Source: Prostheceraeus crozeri
Taxonomy: Eukaryota; Platyhelminthes; Polycladida; Euryleptidae
Assembly: GCA_907163375.1 (NCBI GenBank)
Contig: CAJQUW010013658.1
Span: forward strand, 372,001 to 436,000
Direction: 5' to 3'
DNA length: 64,000 bases
A program made the position numbers and the translations under genes. Below are positions 9,613-19,062 of the stretch, piece after piece. The notes beneath the pieces are model-generated. The model searched no databases. It was given only the letters and a program-made list of their open reading frames with translations, and was not told the DNA's origin. Numbering within the stretch: the stretch's first letter is position 1; the number at the start of each line of letters is the position of its first letter.

Positions 9613-9976
9613 ATGGCGAAACGTAAAATGACGAAACGTAAAAGTCAAAAGTCTTCAAAGTTTTCTTCAGCCATTCAAGCTCTCCGACGAATGAAAGCAA
9701 ATCAGCGATACAATGCTTTACAACATGCTAACGATAAATTCATTCGTGAAATTATCTCTCATGTGAGAAAGTTGAGGACGAAGAAATTAGCACCAAAAAC
9801 AACGAAAGTTATTTAAGCGATATGCTACGAAATTGCGTTTCATCTCCAATCCTAAAGTCACCCTTCAAAGAAACAGGGAAACTCTAACACAAAAGGGCGG
9901 TTTCCTTCCAGCGTTACTACCGATGCTAGCTCCTATCGTGGGCAACGTATTGGGAAATATCTTTGGCTCTAGACGT
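9613..9976 (+). pseudogene. Short basic/hydrophobic virion core-like protein of Polintons
   Basis: It starts MAKRKMTKRKSQKS, continues with a helical, basic middle (RRMKANQRYNALQHANDKF), and a nearby frame ends KGGFLPALLPMLAPIVGN then a short basic end. A basic N-terminus with a GGFLPxLxP hydrophobic tail is typical of a small protein that precedes the packaging ATPase in many Polintons and adintoviruses. It is probably a virion or core component with a membrane-active tail. Broken, about one break. Confidence 0.6.
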
Positions 9977-10010
9977 TAATTATGCAAATGCTGAATCTCA
10001 AAGTATTATA

Positions 10011-10628
10011 ATGGATTTCAGACTTCAATGTGATAAAGTTCTGACTGTATCAGGTCCATCTCATGCAGGTAAAACTGTTTTCACGCTGAATTTATTGGAT
10101 AAAAGAAGGGAGTTGTTTAAGGAACCTATCAATCGAGTGATTTGGTGTTATGGTATTTATCAACCGTCGCTGTTTCAGGAATTGCAAATTCGCAACTTTA
10201 TTCGACATGAAGGAATTATTCCAGTGGATAAACTTCAGTCTAATGATGTTGTTGTATTGGATGATCTATTAAAAGAAAGTAAGAATTCCAAAGATGTTAC
10301 AGATATGTTCACTCGCGCAGCACATCATAAAAGGTGCTTTATCATCTATATCACACAAAATTTGTTTCCTGATGGAAAAGTAGCTCGTACACGAAACCTG
10401 AATACACACTATTATGCTATTTTCAAGAATCCGCGAGATAAAAGTCAATTTGAAATTTTAGCGCGACAAGTTGCACCCAGAGGATCAAAAGCCTTAATTG
10501 AAATTTTTCAAGCAGCTACTGAAAAAACACACGGTTACTTATTCATTGACTTTACGCAAGAGTATCCGGAAGAATTTAGATTTCGAAGTGATATTTTGAA
10601 AACTCCCATGATTATCTACAAACTATGA
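10011..10628 (+). CDS. FtsK/A32-type genome-packaging ATPase
   Basis: A virion DNA-packaging ATPase of the HerA/FtsK/A32 kind. The chosen start (ATG 10011) gives MDFRLQCDKVLTVSGPSHAG and about 205 residues, the usual size and beginning for the family. An upstream in-frame ATG at 9963 overlaps the end of the preceding gene. Walker A GPSHAGKT lies at residues 15-22 and Walker B VVVLDD at about 80-85; a TQNLF motif follows as in A32-like ATPases. The frame is uninterrupted. The stop overlaps the next start by ATGA, an arrangement of tightly packed virus-like genes. Confidence 0.85.
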   Translation: MDFRLQCDKVLTVSGPSHAGKTVFTLNLLDKRRELFKEPINRVIWCYGIYQPSLFQELQIRNFIRHEGIIPVDKLQSNDVVVLDDLLKESKNSKDVTDMFTRAAHHKRCFIIYITQNLFPDGKVARTRNLNTHYYAIFKNPRDKSQFEILARQVAPRGSKALIEIFQAATEKTHGYLFIDFTQEYPEEFRFRSDILKTPMIIYKL

Positions 10629-11317
10629 GTTCTTATTCTCGCATGATTGTTATTCCTCAGGATGAATATGTACAATTGACTGCCATGCAGCAAGTAAAGC
10701 AACCTCTTGCAAATCAAATGTATAGGAAAGAAATAGATTATCAGCAAAATGTTCACATCAAAGATCCACATCGTGCTGTATTATTACAATCGGAAACTGT
10801 TAAGCAATTGAAAAACTTGAAGAATAAGATGCGTGACTCTGTATCGACTGCTACACCTTTAGCATCTCGCGCACATGCCATATCTCTTTTCAATAGTATT
10901 GAACCCCACCTCAATGTAAATGATAGAGGAGAAATCATTACAGATGAAAATAAAGTGATTCATGCTTCACATTATGAAGACTTGATTCAGTATGCGACAC
11001 GTAGAAAGCGCCGTCAGGGCTATGTTCCACCTGGTTGGTCATACTTTCTTAAACTATTGAAAAAGCATAATGTGCCAAAATTTGCTTTAAATAATGAGAC
11101 ATTGAAAGAACTTGATTCAACAGTGGCTACTACTCCAATGCTTCAGGCGATGAAAATGCCAACAAATTGGTTTAAGACGTCACCTGCTACATCCCCTCCC
11201 ACACTCACTAAGCAAACAAGAGGAAGAACTCGACGTAGATCTACACCACCACTAAAACTAGTAAAAGGAAAACGTAAAACAGCTCCTCCCAAGAAATACA
11301 TGTTCTCAGACTATTAA
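10625..11317 (+). CDS. Conserved Polinton protein with PPGW/NVP motif
   Basis: 230 residues, overlapping the ATPase stop (ATGA). The N-terminal part is charged and helical (QVKQPLANQMYRKEI). The centre holds SHYEDLIQYATRRKRRQGYV followed by PPGWSYFLKLLKKHNVPKFA, a PPGW-xF-xxLxxxNVP pattern that recurs in the gene next to the Polinton packaging ATPase. The C-terminus is rich in Arg, Lys, Thr and Pro (RGRTRRRSTPP). Role unknown; a DNA-binding or scaffold-like virion protein is possible. The frame is uninterrupted. Confidence 0.7.
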   Translation: MSSYSRMIVIPQDEYVQLTAMQQVKQPLANQMYRKEIDYQQNVHIKDPHRAVLLQSETVKQLKNLKNKMRDSVSTATPLASRAHAISLFNSIEPHLNVNDRGEIITDENKVIHASHYEDLIQYATRRKRRQGYVPPGWSYFLKLLKKHNVPKFALNNETLKELDSTVATTPMLQAMKMPTNWFKTSPATSPPTLTKQTRGRTRRRSTPPLKLVKGKRKTAPPKKYMFSDY

Positions 11318-11318
11318 T

Positions 11319-11534
11319 ATGAAGCAGATGTGTTGCTTACCATGTAATGAGCCGCCAGAGGTAAATGTCGTTGTCACTTGCACTTGCTGCGCCAGCTCTC
11401 ACAATGAAACTCCTAAGCAATGTGAACACGATCGCAAAACCGCTAAAGCTAAATGCTGCAGTTGTTGTAAATGTAGAAAGGCAAGAAAGCAAAAAGATGA
11501 GAAGGAGGAAAAAGAGTCAGTCGTCATCGACTGA
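11319..11534 (+). CDS. Cysteine-rich small ORF (71 residues)
   Basis: ATG 11319 lies directly after the previous stop. The protein has 12 Cys in its first 52 residues, including CCLPC, CTCC and CCSCCKC, then a Lys/Glu-rich tail. The density suggests metal binding, in metallothionein-like or zinc-ribbon style. Its end overlaps the likely integrase start (11497) by 38 bp in another frame. It could instead be a 5' exon or leader of the integrase region. The unbroken frame and composition favour real coding, but no family is recognised. Confidence 0.4.
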   Translation: MKQMCCLPCNEPPEVNVVVTCTCCASSHNETPKQCEHDRKTAKAKCCSCCKCRKARKQKDEKEEKESVVID

Positions 11535-12585
11535 GCGTTTGAAGTCAATCTATTATGATGTAAAACATCCAGCAGGATTTGCATCTATCAAGAAATTGTC
11601 AAAAGCGAGTGGTCTTCCACAATCACAAGTGAAACGATGGTTAAAGGGTCAGGTTACCTATACACTCCACAAACAAGCGAAAAAGAAGTACCGTACCCGC
11701 CATTATATTGTTCATGACATTGATGAACAGTGGCAAGCAGATTTGTGTGATGTCGCCTCCATTTCAAAACATAACTCGGGCAATAATTTTATTTTAACCG
11801 TCATTGATATTTTCTCGCGTTATGCGTGGGCTCAACCTTTAAAAACTAAAGAAGGGAAAGGAGTAGCAAAAGCATTCCAAACAATTTTTCGAGAAGGTCG
11901 CATTCCAAAAAGAATTCAGAGTGATCAAGGAAAAGAGTTTGAAAATCAGCATGTGAGAAGATTATTTGAGAGGCATGACATTTAGTTGTTTAGTGTAAAG
12001 AGTGCTTATAAAGCTGCACTCGTTGAACGTTTTAATCGCACATTAAAAAATCGCTTGTGGCGACATTTTACTGCCAACTTGACACAAAATTGGACAAAGA
12101 TTCTACAAGATACACTCCATGCCTACAATCACTCTATCCATCGTTCTATTGGACTCAGACCAGTAGATGTAAATGCTGACAATGTAGATAAAGGGCGCGA
12201 ATCATTCCAACGTAAACGCACTCATGTGAAAAGTGATGTGAAAATTGGTGATAAAGTTCGTGTCTCAAAAGTGAAAAGTGTTTTTGCTAAAGGGTACCTT
12301 CTGAATTGGACAGAGGAGGTATTTACAGTATCAAGGATTAATCAAAAAGACTCTCCCACCACCTACAAGTTGAAAGATTACGATAATGAAGAAATTGAGG
12401 GTAGCTTTTACCGCGATGAGATTGAGGTAGTCACTGAAAGTGAAACATATTTGGTAGAGAAAATCATTCGATGTAAAAAACGGCGAGGTGAAGAATGGTG
12501 TCTTGTTAAATGGACTGGTTATCCTTCAAGTATGAACTCTTGGATGCGTCGTGCCGACATCTTTCATATAAGTGATCGACAGTGA
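11497..12585 (+). pseudogene. rve-family (retroviral-type) integrase with C-terminal chromodomain
   Basis: The element's DDE integrase, which would insert the linear element and create the 6-bp duplications. A likely start is ATG 11497. An HTH-like stretch (KLSKASGLPQSQVKRWL) precedes the catalytic core. The first Asp lies in WQADLCDV (residue about 82), the second in IQSDQGKEF (about 143), and the Glu in ALVERFNRTLK. Near the C-terminus KKRRGEEWCLVKWTGYPSS and the following NSW form a chromodomain, a chromatin-reading module that may steer insertion. Broken, about one break. Confidence 0.85.
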
Positions 12586-12626
12586 TTCATGCAAAGTTGC
12601 AACTAACAATGTTTAGGGTTTGAGCT

Positions 12627-13082
12627 ATGAATCCAACTGCCTCATTTTATTCACGACCCTCCTATGTAAGTGGTGGAGGACAAATTTACATCGGTGCTCG
12701 CCGCCAACGTGGATGTAACATACTTGGTGCACTGAAATCTGTTGTAGCACCTCTCATATCCAATGTCGGTAGATCTTTAAAACGAAATGTTTTAAGTAAT
12801 GCCGTTGGCTTTGCTGGTGATGTTGTTAGTGATCTTTCCAGAGGTAGAAGTTTTAAGAGCAGTTTGTTGAATCGTGGGAAGGAACGCGGTTTAAAAACAT
12901 TGAAGCAGACCTTTGCTGGTGTTACTCAAGGAAAGAAATTACCTAAACGAATGAATAAAGGAAGGAGGAAACATCGCGGAGCTGGTAGGATGCGATCTTC
13001 AGTCAAAAGGCATTCACGCAAACGTCGCAGAGGCTCTAATCATTCATCAGGCGCTAAACGACGACGCTGCTATAACTTCTAA
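12627..13082 (+). CDS. Minor virion protein, pVI/pX-like
   Basis: 151 residues. A Gly-rich start (SYVSGGGQIYIGARRQRG) leads into an amphipathic helix region (ALKSVVAPLISNVGRSLKR, NAVGFAGDVVSDLSRGRSF). A very basic C-terminal half follows (KGRRKHRGAGRMRSS, KRHSRKRRRG). This order occurs in the protein encoded just before the Polinton capsid gene and resembles the adenovirus pVI and pX cement/core proteins. It ends 2 bp before the capsid start. The frame is uninterrupted. A membrane-lytic or DNA-condensing role is inferred. Confidence 0.65.
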   Translation: MNPTASFYSRPSYVSGGGQIYIGARRQRGCNILGALKSVVAPLISNVGRSLKRNVLSNAVGFAGDVVSDLSRGRSFKSSLLNRGKERGLKTLKQTFAGVTQGKKLPKRMNKGRRKHRGAGRMRSSVKRHSRKRRRGSNHSSGAKRRRCYNF

Positions 13083-13084
13083 TC

Positions 13085-14362
13085 ATGGAGTGTAAAACTT
13101 CCGGGTTTTGTTTGTTTGATCAACAAGCCATACAGACAGATATTCTTAGTTCAAGTATTGTAGATTATCATCCTCGAACAACTGAGAATGCTGGCCCCAT
13201 TGAATTTGTTATTCCTGGTGGTAGTGATGACTACATAGATTTCAGTTATGTGATGGTTGATTTGAGGTTTAGAATTCAGCAAGCAGATGGAACTGCCATT
13301 GAGGATGCGCATAAAGTTGGACTGAACAATTTACCATTGACTACATTACTTCGCGATGTTTCTGTAACGATTGGAGAGCAGCAGGTGGAAGGTGGTCAAA
13401 GCGATTATCCCTATAAATCATATTTCAATCATGTATCACAGTTTCATCCAGCAGCACAAAAAAGTCATATGGAAGCCATGGGATGGTACAGAGATGAAGC
13501 AGGAAAATTTGATGTTGAAACAAACAGTGGCTTTGTAAAGCGATCTGCTATGATTAAAGATAGTAAAGTATGTCAGCTATATGGTCCGCTGAATTTAGAC
13601 TTCTTTAGACAGTCAAAGTTTTTACTCTGTAATACCAGCATGCGACTCAAGCTGACATTGAATAAGCCTGAATTTGCGCTGAATGCATTTGGTAAAGTTG
13701 ACAATTTTAGAATTCATGTGGAAGATATTGCACTTTACATTCGTCGAGTAGTACCGAATCCAAGTGTCATTAGAGGACATGCTCAAGGTCTTAACCGCCA
13801 AAATGCCATTTACCCCGTTCAGCATACAAAGCTTCTCACCTTTACAATTCCGAAAGATCAAAAGAGTTTCATGAAAGATGGCCTCTTTCCATCGGAAGCA
13901 CCGAAGCTCCTCATGGTGGCAATGGTTGAAAATGATGCATTTAATGGTAATATAAAGAAGAATCCTTTCAATTTTAAACACAATTAGTTAAGTGAAATTG
14001 CTTTACGTGTAAATGGTGTGAGTCATCCTGGTCCACCCTACAAACCAGATTTTGCTGCGGATCAATTTATGCGCAGTTATGTTGATTTTATGGATGTCTT
14101 TGGCTTTTACAATACGGAAGACACCAACGGACTCACTATGAAAGAGTTTAAGAGTGGATATACTATTTATGCATTTGATTTGACTGCTGACAGCGATATC
14201 AGTGCACCCTATCGTCAAGCGAACGTGCCTCATAATATTCGTTTGTATTTGACGTTCAAAAGAACGCTACCTGAGACGATCGATGTATTGATTTATGCAG
14301 TCTTCGATTCAAACATTGAAATTACAAAGTATCGTGACGTGATTCTTCAGTATAATCGTTAA
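13085..14362 (+). pseudogene. Major capsid protein, double jelly-roll
   Basis: A hexon-like major capsid protein. The N-terminal half shows the family signature: HPRTTENAGPIEFVIPGG, then SDDYIDFSYVMVDLRFRIQQ, with YPYKSYFNH and a GPLNLDFFRQSKFLLCN block opening the second half. The C-terminal part reads KEFKSGYTIYAFDLTADSDI and ends with an ALYAVF-like strand (VLIYAVFDSNIEITKYRDV). The extent (about 420 codons) fits a somewhat short member. Broken, about one break. It sits between the pVI-like gene and the protease, the standard Polinton order. Confidence 0.8.
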
Positions 14363-14718
14363 TGAGTTGGTTGACTGCTGACGATATTAAGACTAAAGTG
14401 CAGCGTAATGCAGATGAAGCGACGTTGAAAGCTTTCGATAATGTCTATTCGCTCGATACCTTACCACCTGCAGTAAATCACTATCCCATCTTTATTGTGC
14501 TAAACACTCATTCGCAGAATTTAGGCGGTGAGCATTGGAAAGCGATCTTTATTGGAAAAGACCGACGTGGTGAACTATTTGACTCTCTTGCTCAACCTCC
14601 AAATATACCAACACAGCAGTGGTTGAGAAAACATACGCGTCAATATCAGCGAAATGAACGCATACTACAACATCCACTTTCATCAACGTGTGTGCTTTTG
14701 TACTGTACTTCATCTTAA
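14362..14718 (+). pseudogene. Adenain-like cysteine protease
   Basis: The start ATG overlaps the capsid stop by one base (TAATG). The active-site surroundings are clear: His58 in GGEHWKAIFIG, the acidic/Ser block LFDSLAQPP at 72-80, and the Cys in LSSTC at about 110. This is the His-(Asp/Glu)-Cys order of adenovirus maturation protease (peptidase family C5), which processes virion proteins. The surviving frame (118 residues) is shorter than typical members, so the gene is scored as broken. The following 130 bp (14719-14848) are AT-rich and separate it from the convergent TBP-like gene. Confidence 0.75.
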
Positions 14719-14848
14719 AACGTTTACATGTATCTCGATTTGTATCTGTTATTCAAAACTTTTCATGTAATCCATCCTCTAATGAAAAAATGATTTGTAA
14801 TTTCTATCATGATTTGAAATAATAACATCATGTTGGAAAAATTGTTTT

Positions 14849-15394
14849 TTATTTTACAATCCGCTGGGTGCGTACATACTCGATGAGATAGTCTAGGATC
14901 ACATTTGCTTGTACATGAGATTTTAGTCCAGTAATGATCACTTTACTATTATGAAAGATTGCCACATGCACAGGTAACCAACAACTAATGAGAGCTGCAG
15001 GAAAAAGTTCGGGTTCATAACACAAATTGTAACTGCTGGTACGAATCTTCAAAAATTATACACTTTCACTCAATTGAGTAGAGATCACCATATTGTCCAC
15101 AGTCAGATTCGACATCACACACCTCTCCCTCTTCCATATCCGACGTAGTAGTCTCTGTAGCTCTAAGCGCATTGACTGCGCCGATGAATGAGAAAGGGCG
15201 CCGAGAATCTGCACAGTTCCATTTGGGAAGAGTTGAAGATTCCGTGAATTGTTCATCTTCACCACTAACATTTGAGGTCGGCCCGGGTAATACTTGCTGT
15301 TTGGAAGGTGTTGGTGTAATGTTGTGAGATCGATTTTGGTGTAGAGTCTGAAGCGACGGAGAATGTTGACGATGGTGTAGCGATGACGCTTCAT
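14849..15394 (-). pseudogene. TATA-binding-protein-like gene
   Basis: The leftward frame from ATG 15394 starts MKRHRYTIVNILRRFRLYTK. It then reads DLTTLHQHLPNSKYYPGRPQ, LQLFPNGTVQILGALSHSSA and LTVDNMVIS, following the first lobe of TBP: IDL-xxL, aEYnPxrf, lIFxsGkmvcTGAks, ixNmV. The second lobe is clear in CYEPELFPAAL and VAIFHNSKVIITGLKSH, matching YEPELFPGLIY and LIFVSGKVVLTGAK. TBP binds the TATA box and nucleates transcription initiation. Broken, about one break. It lies beside two PC4-like genes, and several genes of this element have TATA boxes. TBP is not a standard Polinton component that I know of. Confidence 0.75.
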
Positions 15395-15716
15395 GATGAA
15401 AGAATGAGTAAATTGAGCGATGCACCTTCCTTTTATACTTTTCCCAACTACCTTGATGAAATGTGAAGTTAGTATGAAGTTGGGAATGATATAGTTGAAT
15501 TCGCCGTTTGTTGACGCGCAACCATATGCGATTTCCAATACGTGAATGTCTTTTCATATAGAAGTATTTCAAATCCTTCATGATATGATGTAGAGATTGA
15601 AAATGACGATAAGATAAAGCAAACTCTCTTCTCACATTTCCAGTTGAATCTTTGAAATAGACGTTTCGATCATGATCCGTTTCAATACGTTGTAGGGAAT
15701 CTAATTTCCAACTCAT
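15066..15716 (-). CDS. PC4-like (ssDNA-binding coactivator) protein, copy 1
   Basis: The frame from ATG 15716 starts MSWKLDSLQRIETDHDRNV. Residues about 1-50 read VYFKDSTGNVRREFALSYRH then FQSLHHIMKD, resembling the beta-strands plus helix of transcription coactivator PC4/Sub1 (G-x-V, GIxL, W/F-xxL). Residues about 60-105 give a second half of the same style ending WEKYKRKVHRSIYSF. The rest (about 110-216) is Ser/Thr/His/Gln-rich and lies over the TBP-like gene in another frame, so it may not be real. It is paralogous to 15739-16107. A role in transcription or DNA replication is inferred; PC4-type proteins bind single-stranded DNA. Confidence 0.5.
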   Translation of the reverse strand: MSWKLDSLQRIETDHDRNVYFKDSTGNVRREFALSYRHFQSLHHIMKDLKYFYMKRHSRIGNRIWLRVNKRRIQLYHSQLHTNFTFHQGSWEKYKRKVHRSIYSFFHHEASSLHHRQHSPSLQTLHQNRSHNITPTPSKQQVLPGPTSNVSGEDEQFTESSTLPKWNCADSRRPFSFIGAVNALRATETTTSDMEEGEVCDVESDCGQYGDLYSIE

Positions 15717-15738
15717 GGTGCGTAGTAGTCATGTCTGA

Positions 15739-16107
15739 TTAAGATTTGCATAGTAGGGCGATGAACTCACGACGAATAAATGTCATGATGGAGCGATGTA
15801 TGTATCTTCTATACTTCTCCCAATTGTATTTGCGAAATGAGAAACAGTTTTCGGAATGAGAATGGCAGATTTGAATTTCATTGTTGCGACGTTGAAGCCA
15901 AACTTGATCACCCAAGGAGATGAATCTTAATGTTTCAAAATATTCGAAATCCCTCATGATATCATTGAGGTTGACAAATTGTCGCCATGTTAATGTAATA
16001 CCTCTTGATGTATGACCATCAGAATTTTTGAAATGCACGTTTCCATCACGATCAACTCTGATATATCGTAGAGAGTCCAAAATCCAAGTCTTCATGATGT
16101 TATGCAA
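15739..16107 (-). CDS. PC4-like (ssDNA-binding coactivator) protein, copy 2
   Basis: 122 residues, starting MHNIMKTWILDSLRYIRVDR (an internal start at MKTW is equally possible). DGNVHFKNSDG, SRGITLTWRQFVNLNDIMRD and then QVWLQRRNNEIQI plus NWEKYRRYIHRSIMTFIRRE show two successive strand-strand-helix halves. The first resembles human PC4's GISL-x-PEQW-x-QLK region. It is paralogous to the neighbour downstream, 22 bp away, so the pair is a tandem duplication. The frame is uninterrupted. The start lies only 23 bp from the divergent start of the penton-like gene at 16131. Confidence 0.5.
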   Translation of the reverse strand: MHNIMKTWILDSLRYIRVDRDGNVHFKNSDGHTSRGITLTWRQFVNLNDIMRDFEYFETLRFISLGDQVWLQRRNNEIQICHSHSENCFSFRKYNWEKYRRYIHRSIMTFIRREFIALLCKS

Positions 16108-16130
16108 AGCCGCAGATCAGCAATATCAAA
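16108..16130. promoter_or_regulatory. Minimal divergent start region
   Basis: Only 23 bp separate the leftward PC4-like start (16107) from the rightward penton-like start (16131). No TATA box fits between them, so promoters must lie inside the opposing coding regions, or the true starts are internal. Confidence 0.35.
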
Positions 16131-17504
16131 ATGTCGTTTTATCATATTTTGCTTAGCAATGCGGCTACAAAGAGATTTGGTAATAATCGAGCCGCACTCT
16201 TTTCTACACCCATTGATCATACACAACAGCTAAATGGAAAGTGGGAAGTGGGTGTCACTCAACTTGTTCATAGCAACTGTGTCTATACTTTTAATCATGA
16301 AGTGATGACGATCAATGTGAGGCGTACAGAGGCTTATCAGTGTGAAGAAGGTTGTCGAGTTTACATTCCACAGTGGCCAAAGAAAGATCTCTTATCATGT
16401 AAAAAGTTTGTATATGATTTCCTGAATAAAGAGGGTAGACACATCATCCATTTTTCTCCGCACAATGATGATCATAATTATGTACATCATGTAGTTGAGA
16501 AAGATTGGATTGTTGGTTTAAGTCCAAGTTTAAGAAATGATTTAGGTTACCTCGCTAGCGCCTTAACAAGCTATGATAATTATAACGTTAATTACCACCC
16601 AAGTGGTTGTAAAGATTTGATTTACAAAGAGAAAGCTTTTTATGTGGATCTTATTCCGAAAAATGAAAAGTCATTGGTGAAGAAGATTGTGATTAAACCA
16701 AGAAAGACAAACATGACTCCTGAAACATTAGTGAAGAAATTTAATTTTCTCCTTCGAGTTGATGGTGAACAAGTGGCAACAATGACTTATACGAAATCAA
16801 CGGATCAAATCGTCATTAGTAAATTAGATGATGATGATGATCTAGTATTAGTTTGTTCAGAAGATTTTCATCAGTTCTTGCGACATCGCTCTGCAGCCGT
16901 TCATGGAAAATTTGATATGCGCTATTTGAAATGTGATGGATCAAATCAAGTTGATACAGAATGGTCGGTATCTTTATACAGAAAGTGTGTAGAGCCTTTG
17001 AGTGGAATCTCACATAGAACAAGTGTTTGGCACCTCGCATGATCACTTCAGTTAAGATGGCAATAGATTATTTAAATTAAGTGATTCAAGATGAACATAT
17101 TTCGTTTTCTGAAAAAGAAGGTGTGCCATCTCTTCGTGTTAGCGGGAAAAATATTGAGCTGATCATGGACAATACCCTAAAGGACATTTTGGGCTTTGAT
17201 CAAAATATGTTTAAAAGTGGTACTGTAACAAAAACTAGCGCGCATCTATCATTATCGCTTCGTATTAACTATTTTCAGTTATATTCCAATATTGGTGATA
17301 CCACTTTTAGCAATGATACCATACCAACCAAAAAGCTGCAGTATTTTATCTGAGCATATTTTCAAGAAAGTGCATTATACAAAGCTGAAATCAGACTATA
17401 TACCACAGATTGATATTGCCATATAAGACGATGCTGGCGCGTTGATTCCTTTTCATAAAGACGCTGTGACAAGTATCACACTCCATTTCCGAATGAAGAA
17501 TTAA
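16131..17504 (+). pseudogene. Penton-like/minor capsid protein, copy 1 (LPSNAS-WEVGV family)
   Basis: The N-terminus SFYHILLSNAATKRFGNN followed by LNGKWEVGVTQLVHS has the signature of a Polinton protein normally reading LPSNaS...F-x-N...L-x-G-x-WEVgL. The far end reads DDAGALIPFHKDAV and ITLHFRMKN, the matching C-terminal signature. By position and family it is probably the minor capsid (penton-like, single jelly-roll) component, though the jelly roll itself cannot be judged by eye. The centre holds an acidic Asp run (KLDDDDDLVLV). Broken, about three breaks. Paralogous to 17542-19062. Confidence 0.6.
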
Positions 17505-17541
17505 TGCAAACGCAGTCATATTTTTCTCCAATGCGAATGAT

Positions 17542-19062
17542 ATGGAAAGTGAAAATAAGGACTCGTTTCTAATCTACTTACCCAGCAATGCTTCTATGAA
17601 TAAATTTCCCAAAAATAAACCATCAGACTATCGAGTAGAATTAAATCGCCCACTACATTTAGAAGGAGAATGGGAGGTTGGCGTTTCTAGTATTTGCTAT
17701 GATAGCAATATACAGAATGTGAATGATGTGGAAGAAATGATATTGACTCCTCGCACCCATGATGGAATAACGATGAATAATGCATTCCAGTTCCCATACA
17801 ATTTAACGTCAGATGAAAAGTGGAACTATGAATGGATTCAGATAAACTCAGATTATTATGGTCCATTTGGGAATGAGAAAATTATTAAGGCATTCAATAG
17901 TGGTAATACTTCCATCATGAAGAATAAGGATCAGAAAGTTTATGAGTTTACTATCTATCATTGGAGTGGGAGACAGTTCCTTCGCTTTCATTCTTTTACT
18001 AAAGGTCTTACACTGAGGTTGGATAATGAATTCTATCCACATCTCGGTTTTGGCCATGGACTACATCTAGCGTCAATTGCTGCCGCAAATGTTAAAAAAG
18101 TTTATTCAAATCGAATCAACAAATTTCATTAAAAATTTAAAATATTTGATGAAGATGTTGTAGAATGTGAAGAACGCATCATTTTGAAAAAGCGTGGTGT
18201 TCAACCTTTATCATTTATTGAGTTAGTAAAACGATGGAATGAGACTGTGGGTAAGAAGTATGGAGAGAAAATTATGGCGGACAAAGATAAGTTGGTTATT
18301 CAGAAATATAATGACAAACTTACAGTTTATTTCTCTCCAACCTTGCGTCATTTTGTAAGACATCATACACCTATTATTGGAAGCGGTTTGGTTTATGCTT
18401 CTCATGAATATTACACTAAAGCTGATTCAGTTGATGATGAATTGTGGGTGGACATCTATGGTGATCGCATCAAGAAAATTTACCAGTCTTATGAAGAATC
18501 TAAAGTTGCTATCAATATAATGCCGCGTCTATATCATACAGTTGAAAGCTTCATTCATGTAGTAAATCCTTATATACAACAGAAGTTGAAGCATGTGATG
18601 AAAAGTAAATATGATGTAAAGACACACCACATTTCGTTTTCAATTGAAAATCAACGCGTTGTTCTGAAACTGGGTGATGACATTCAATGTCAATTGAGTA
18701 AAAATTTGAAAAAACTCTTTGGTTTTTCAATGCTACAAACTGTGTTTGCTGCTGCGCATACGATTGGTATAGAAACACCAATGACACTTGATAAACATGA
18801 ACAGCACCTTTACATTCAAAGTGATTTGATTCTACCTATTTCTGTTGGTGAGAAAAAAGAATACATTTTACGTGATTTCATTCATGATAAAGACGCTTCA
18901 TATGGAATAGTCGAGAAGATGTTTGAATCTATTTTCTATCATCCCGTCGTCAAACAAACTATACCCTCTTTTGCTATCAAAATTACCAATGGTTTACAAG
19001 AGTGCATCCATGTGAAAGATACTAAATCCCTCGTAACTTTAGTGTTTCGGAAAACAAAGTGA
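17542..19062 (+). pseudogene. Penton-like/minor capsid protein, copy 2 (LPSNAS-WEVGV family)
   Basis: It starts MESENKDSFLIYLPSNASMN, then LHLEGEWEVGVSSICYDSN, the family signature in its most typical form. It ends SLVTLVFRKTK, the counterpart of LHFRMKN in copy 1. The extent is about 500 codons, as expected for these proteins. Broken, about two breaks. Side by side with copy 1 in the same orientation, it is an old duplication: the two share the end motifs but little in between, so they probably had different virion positions. 19063-19241 is a convergent 3' spacer before the polymerase end. Confidence 0.6.

Noticed and set aside
13622-13981. Minus-strand 119-codon frame
   Set aside because: Shadow of the capsid gene on the other strand, with no independent motif.
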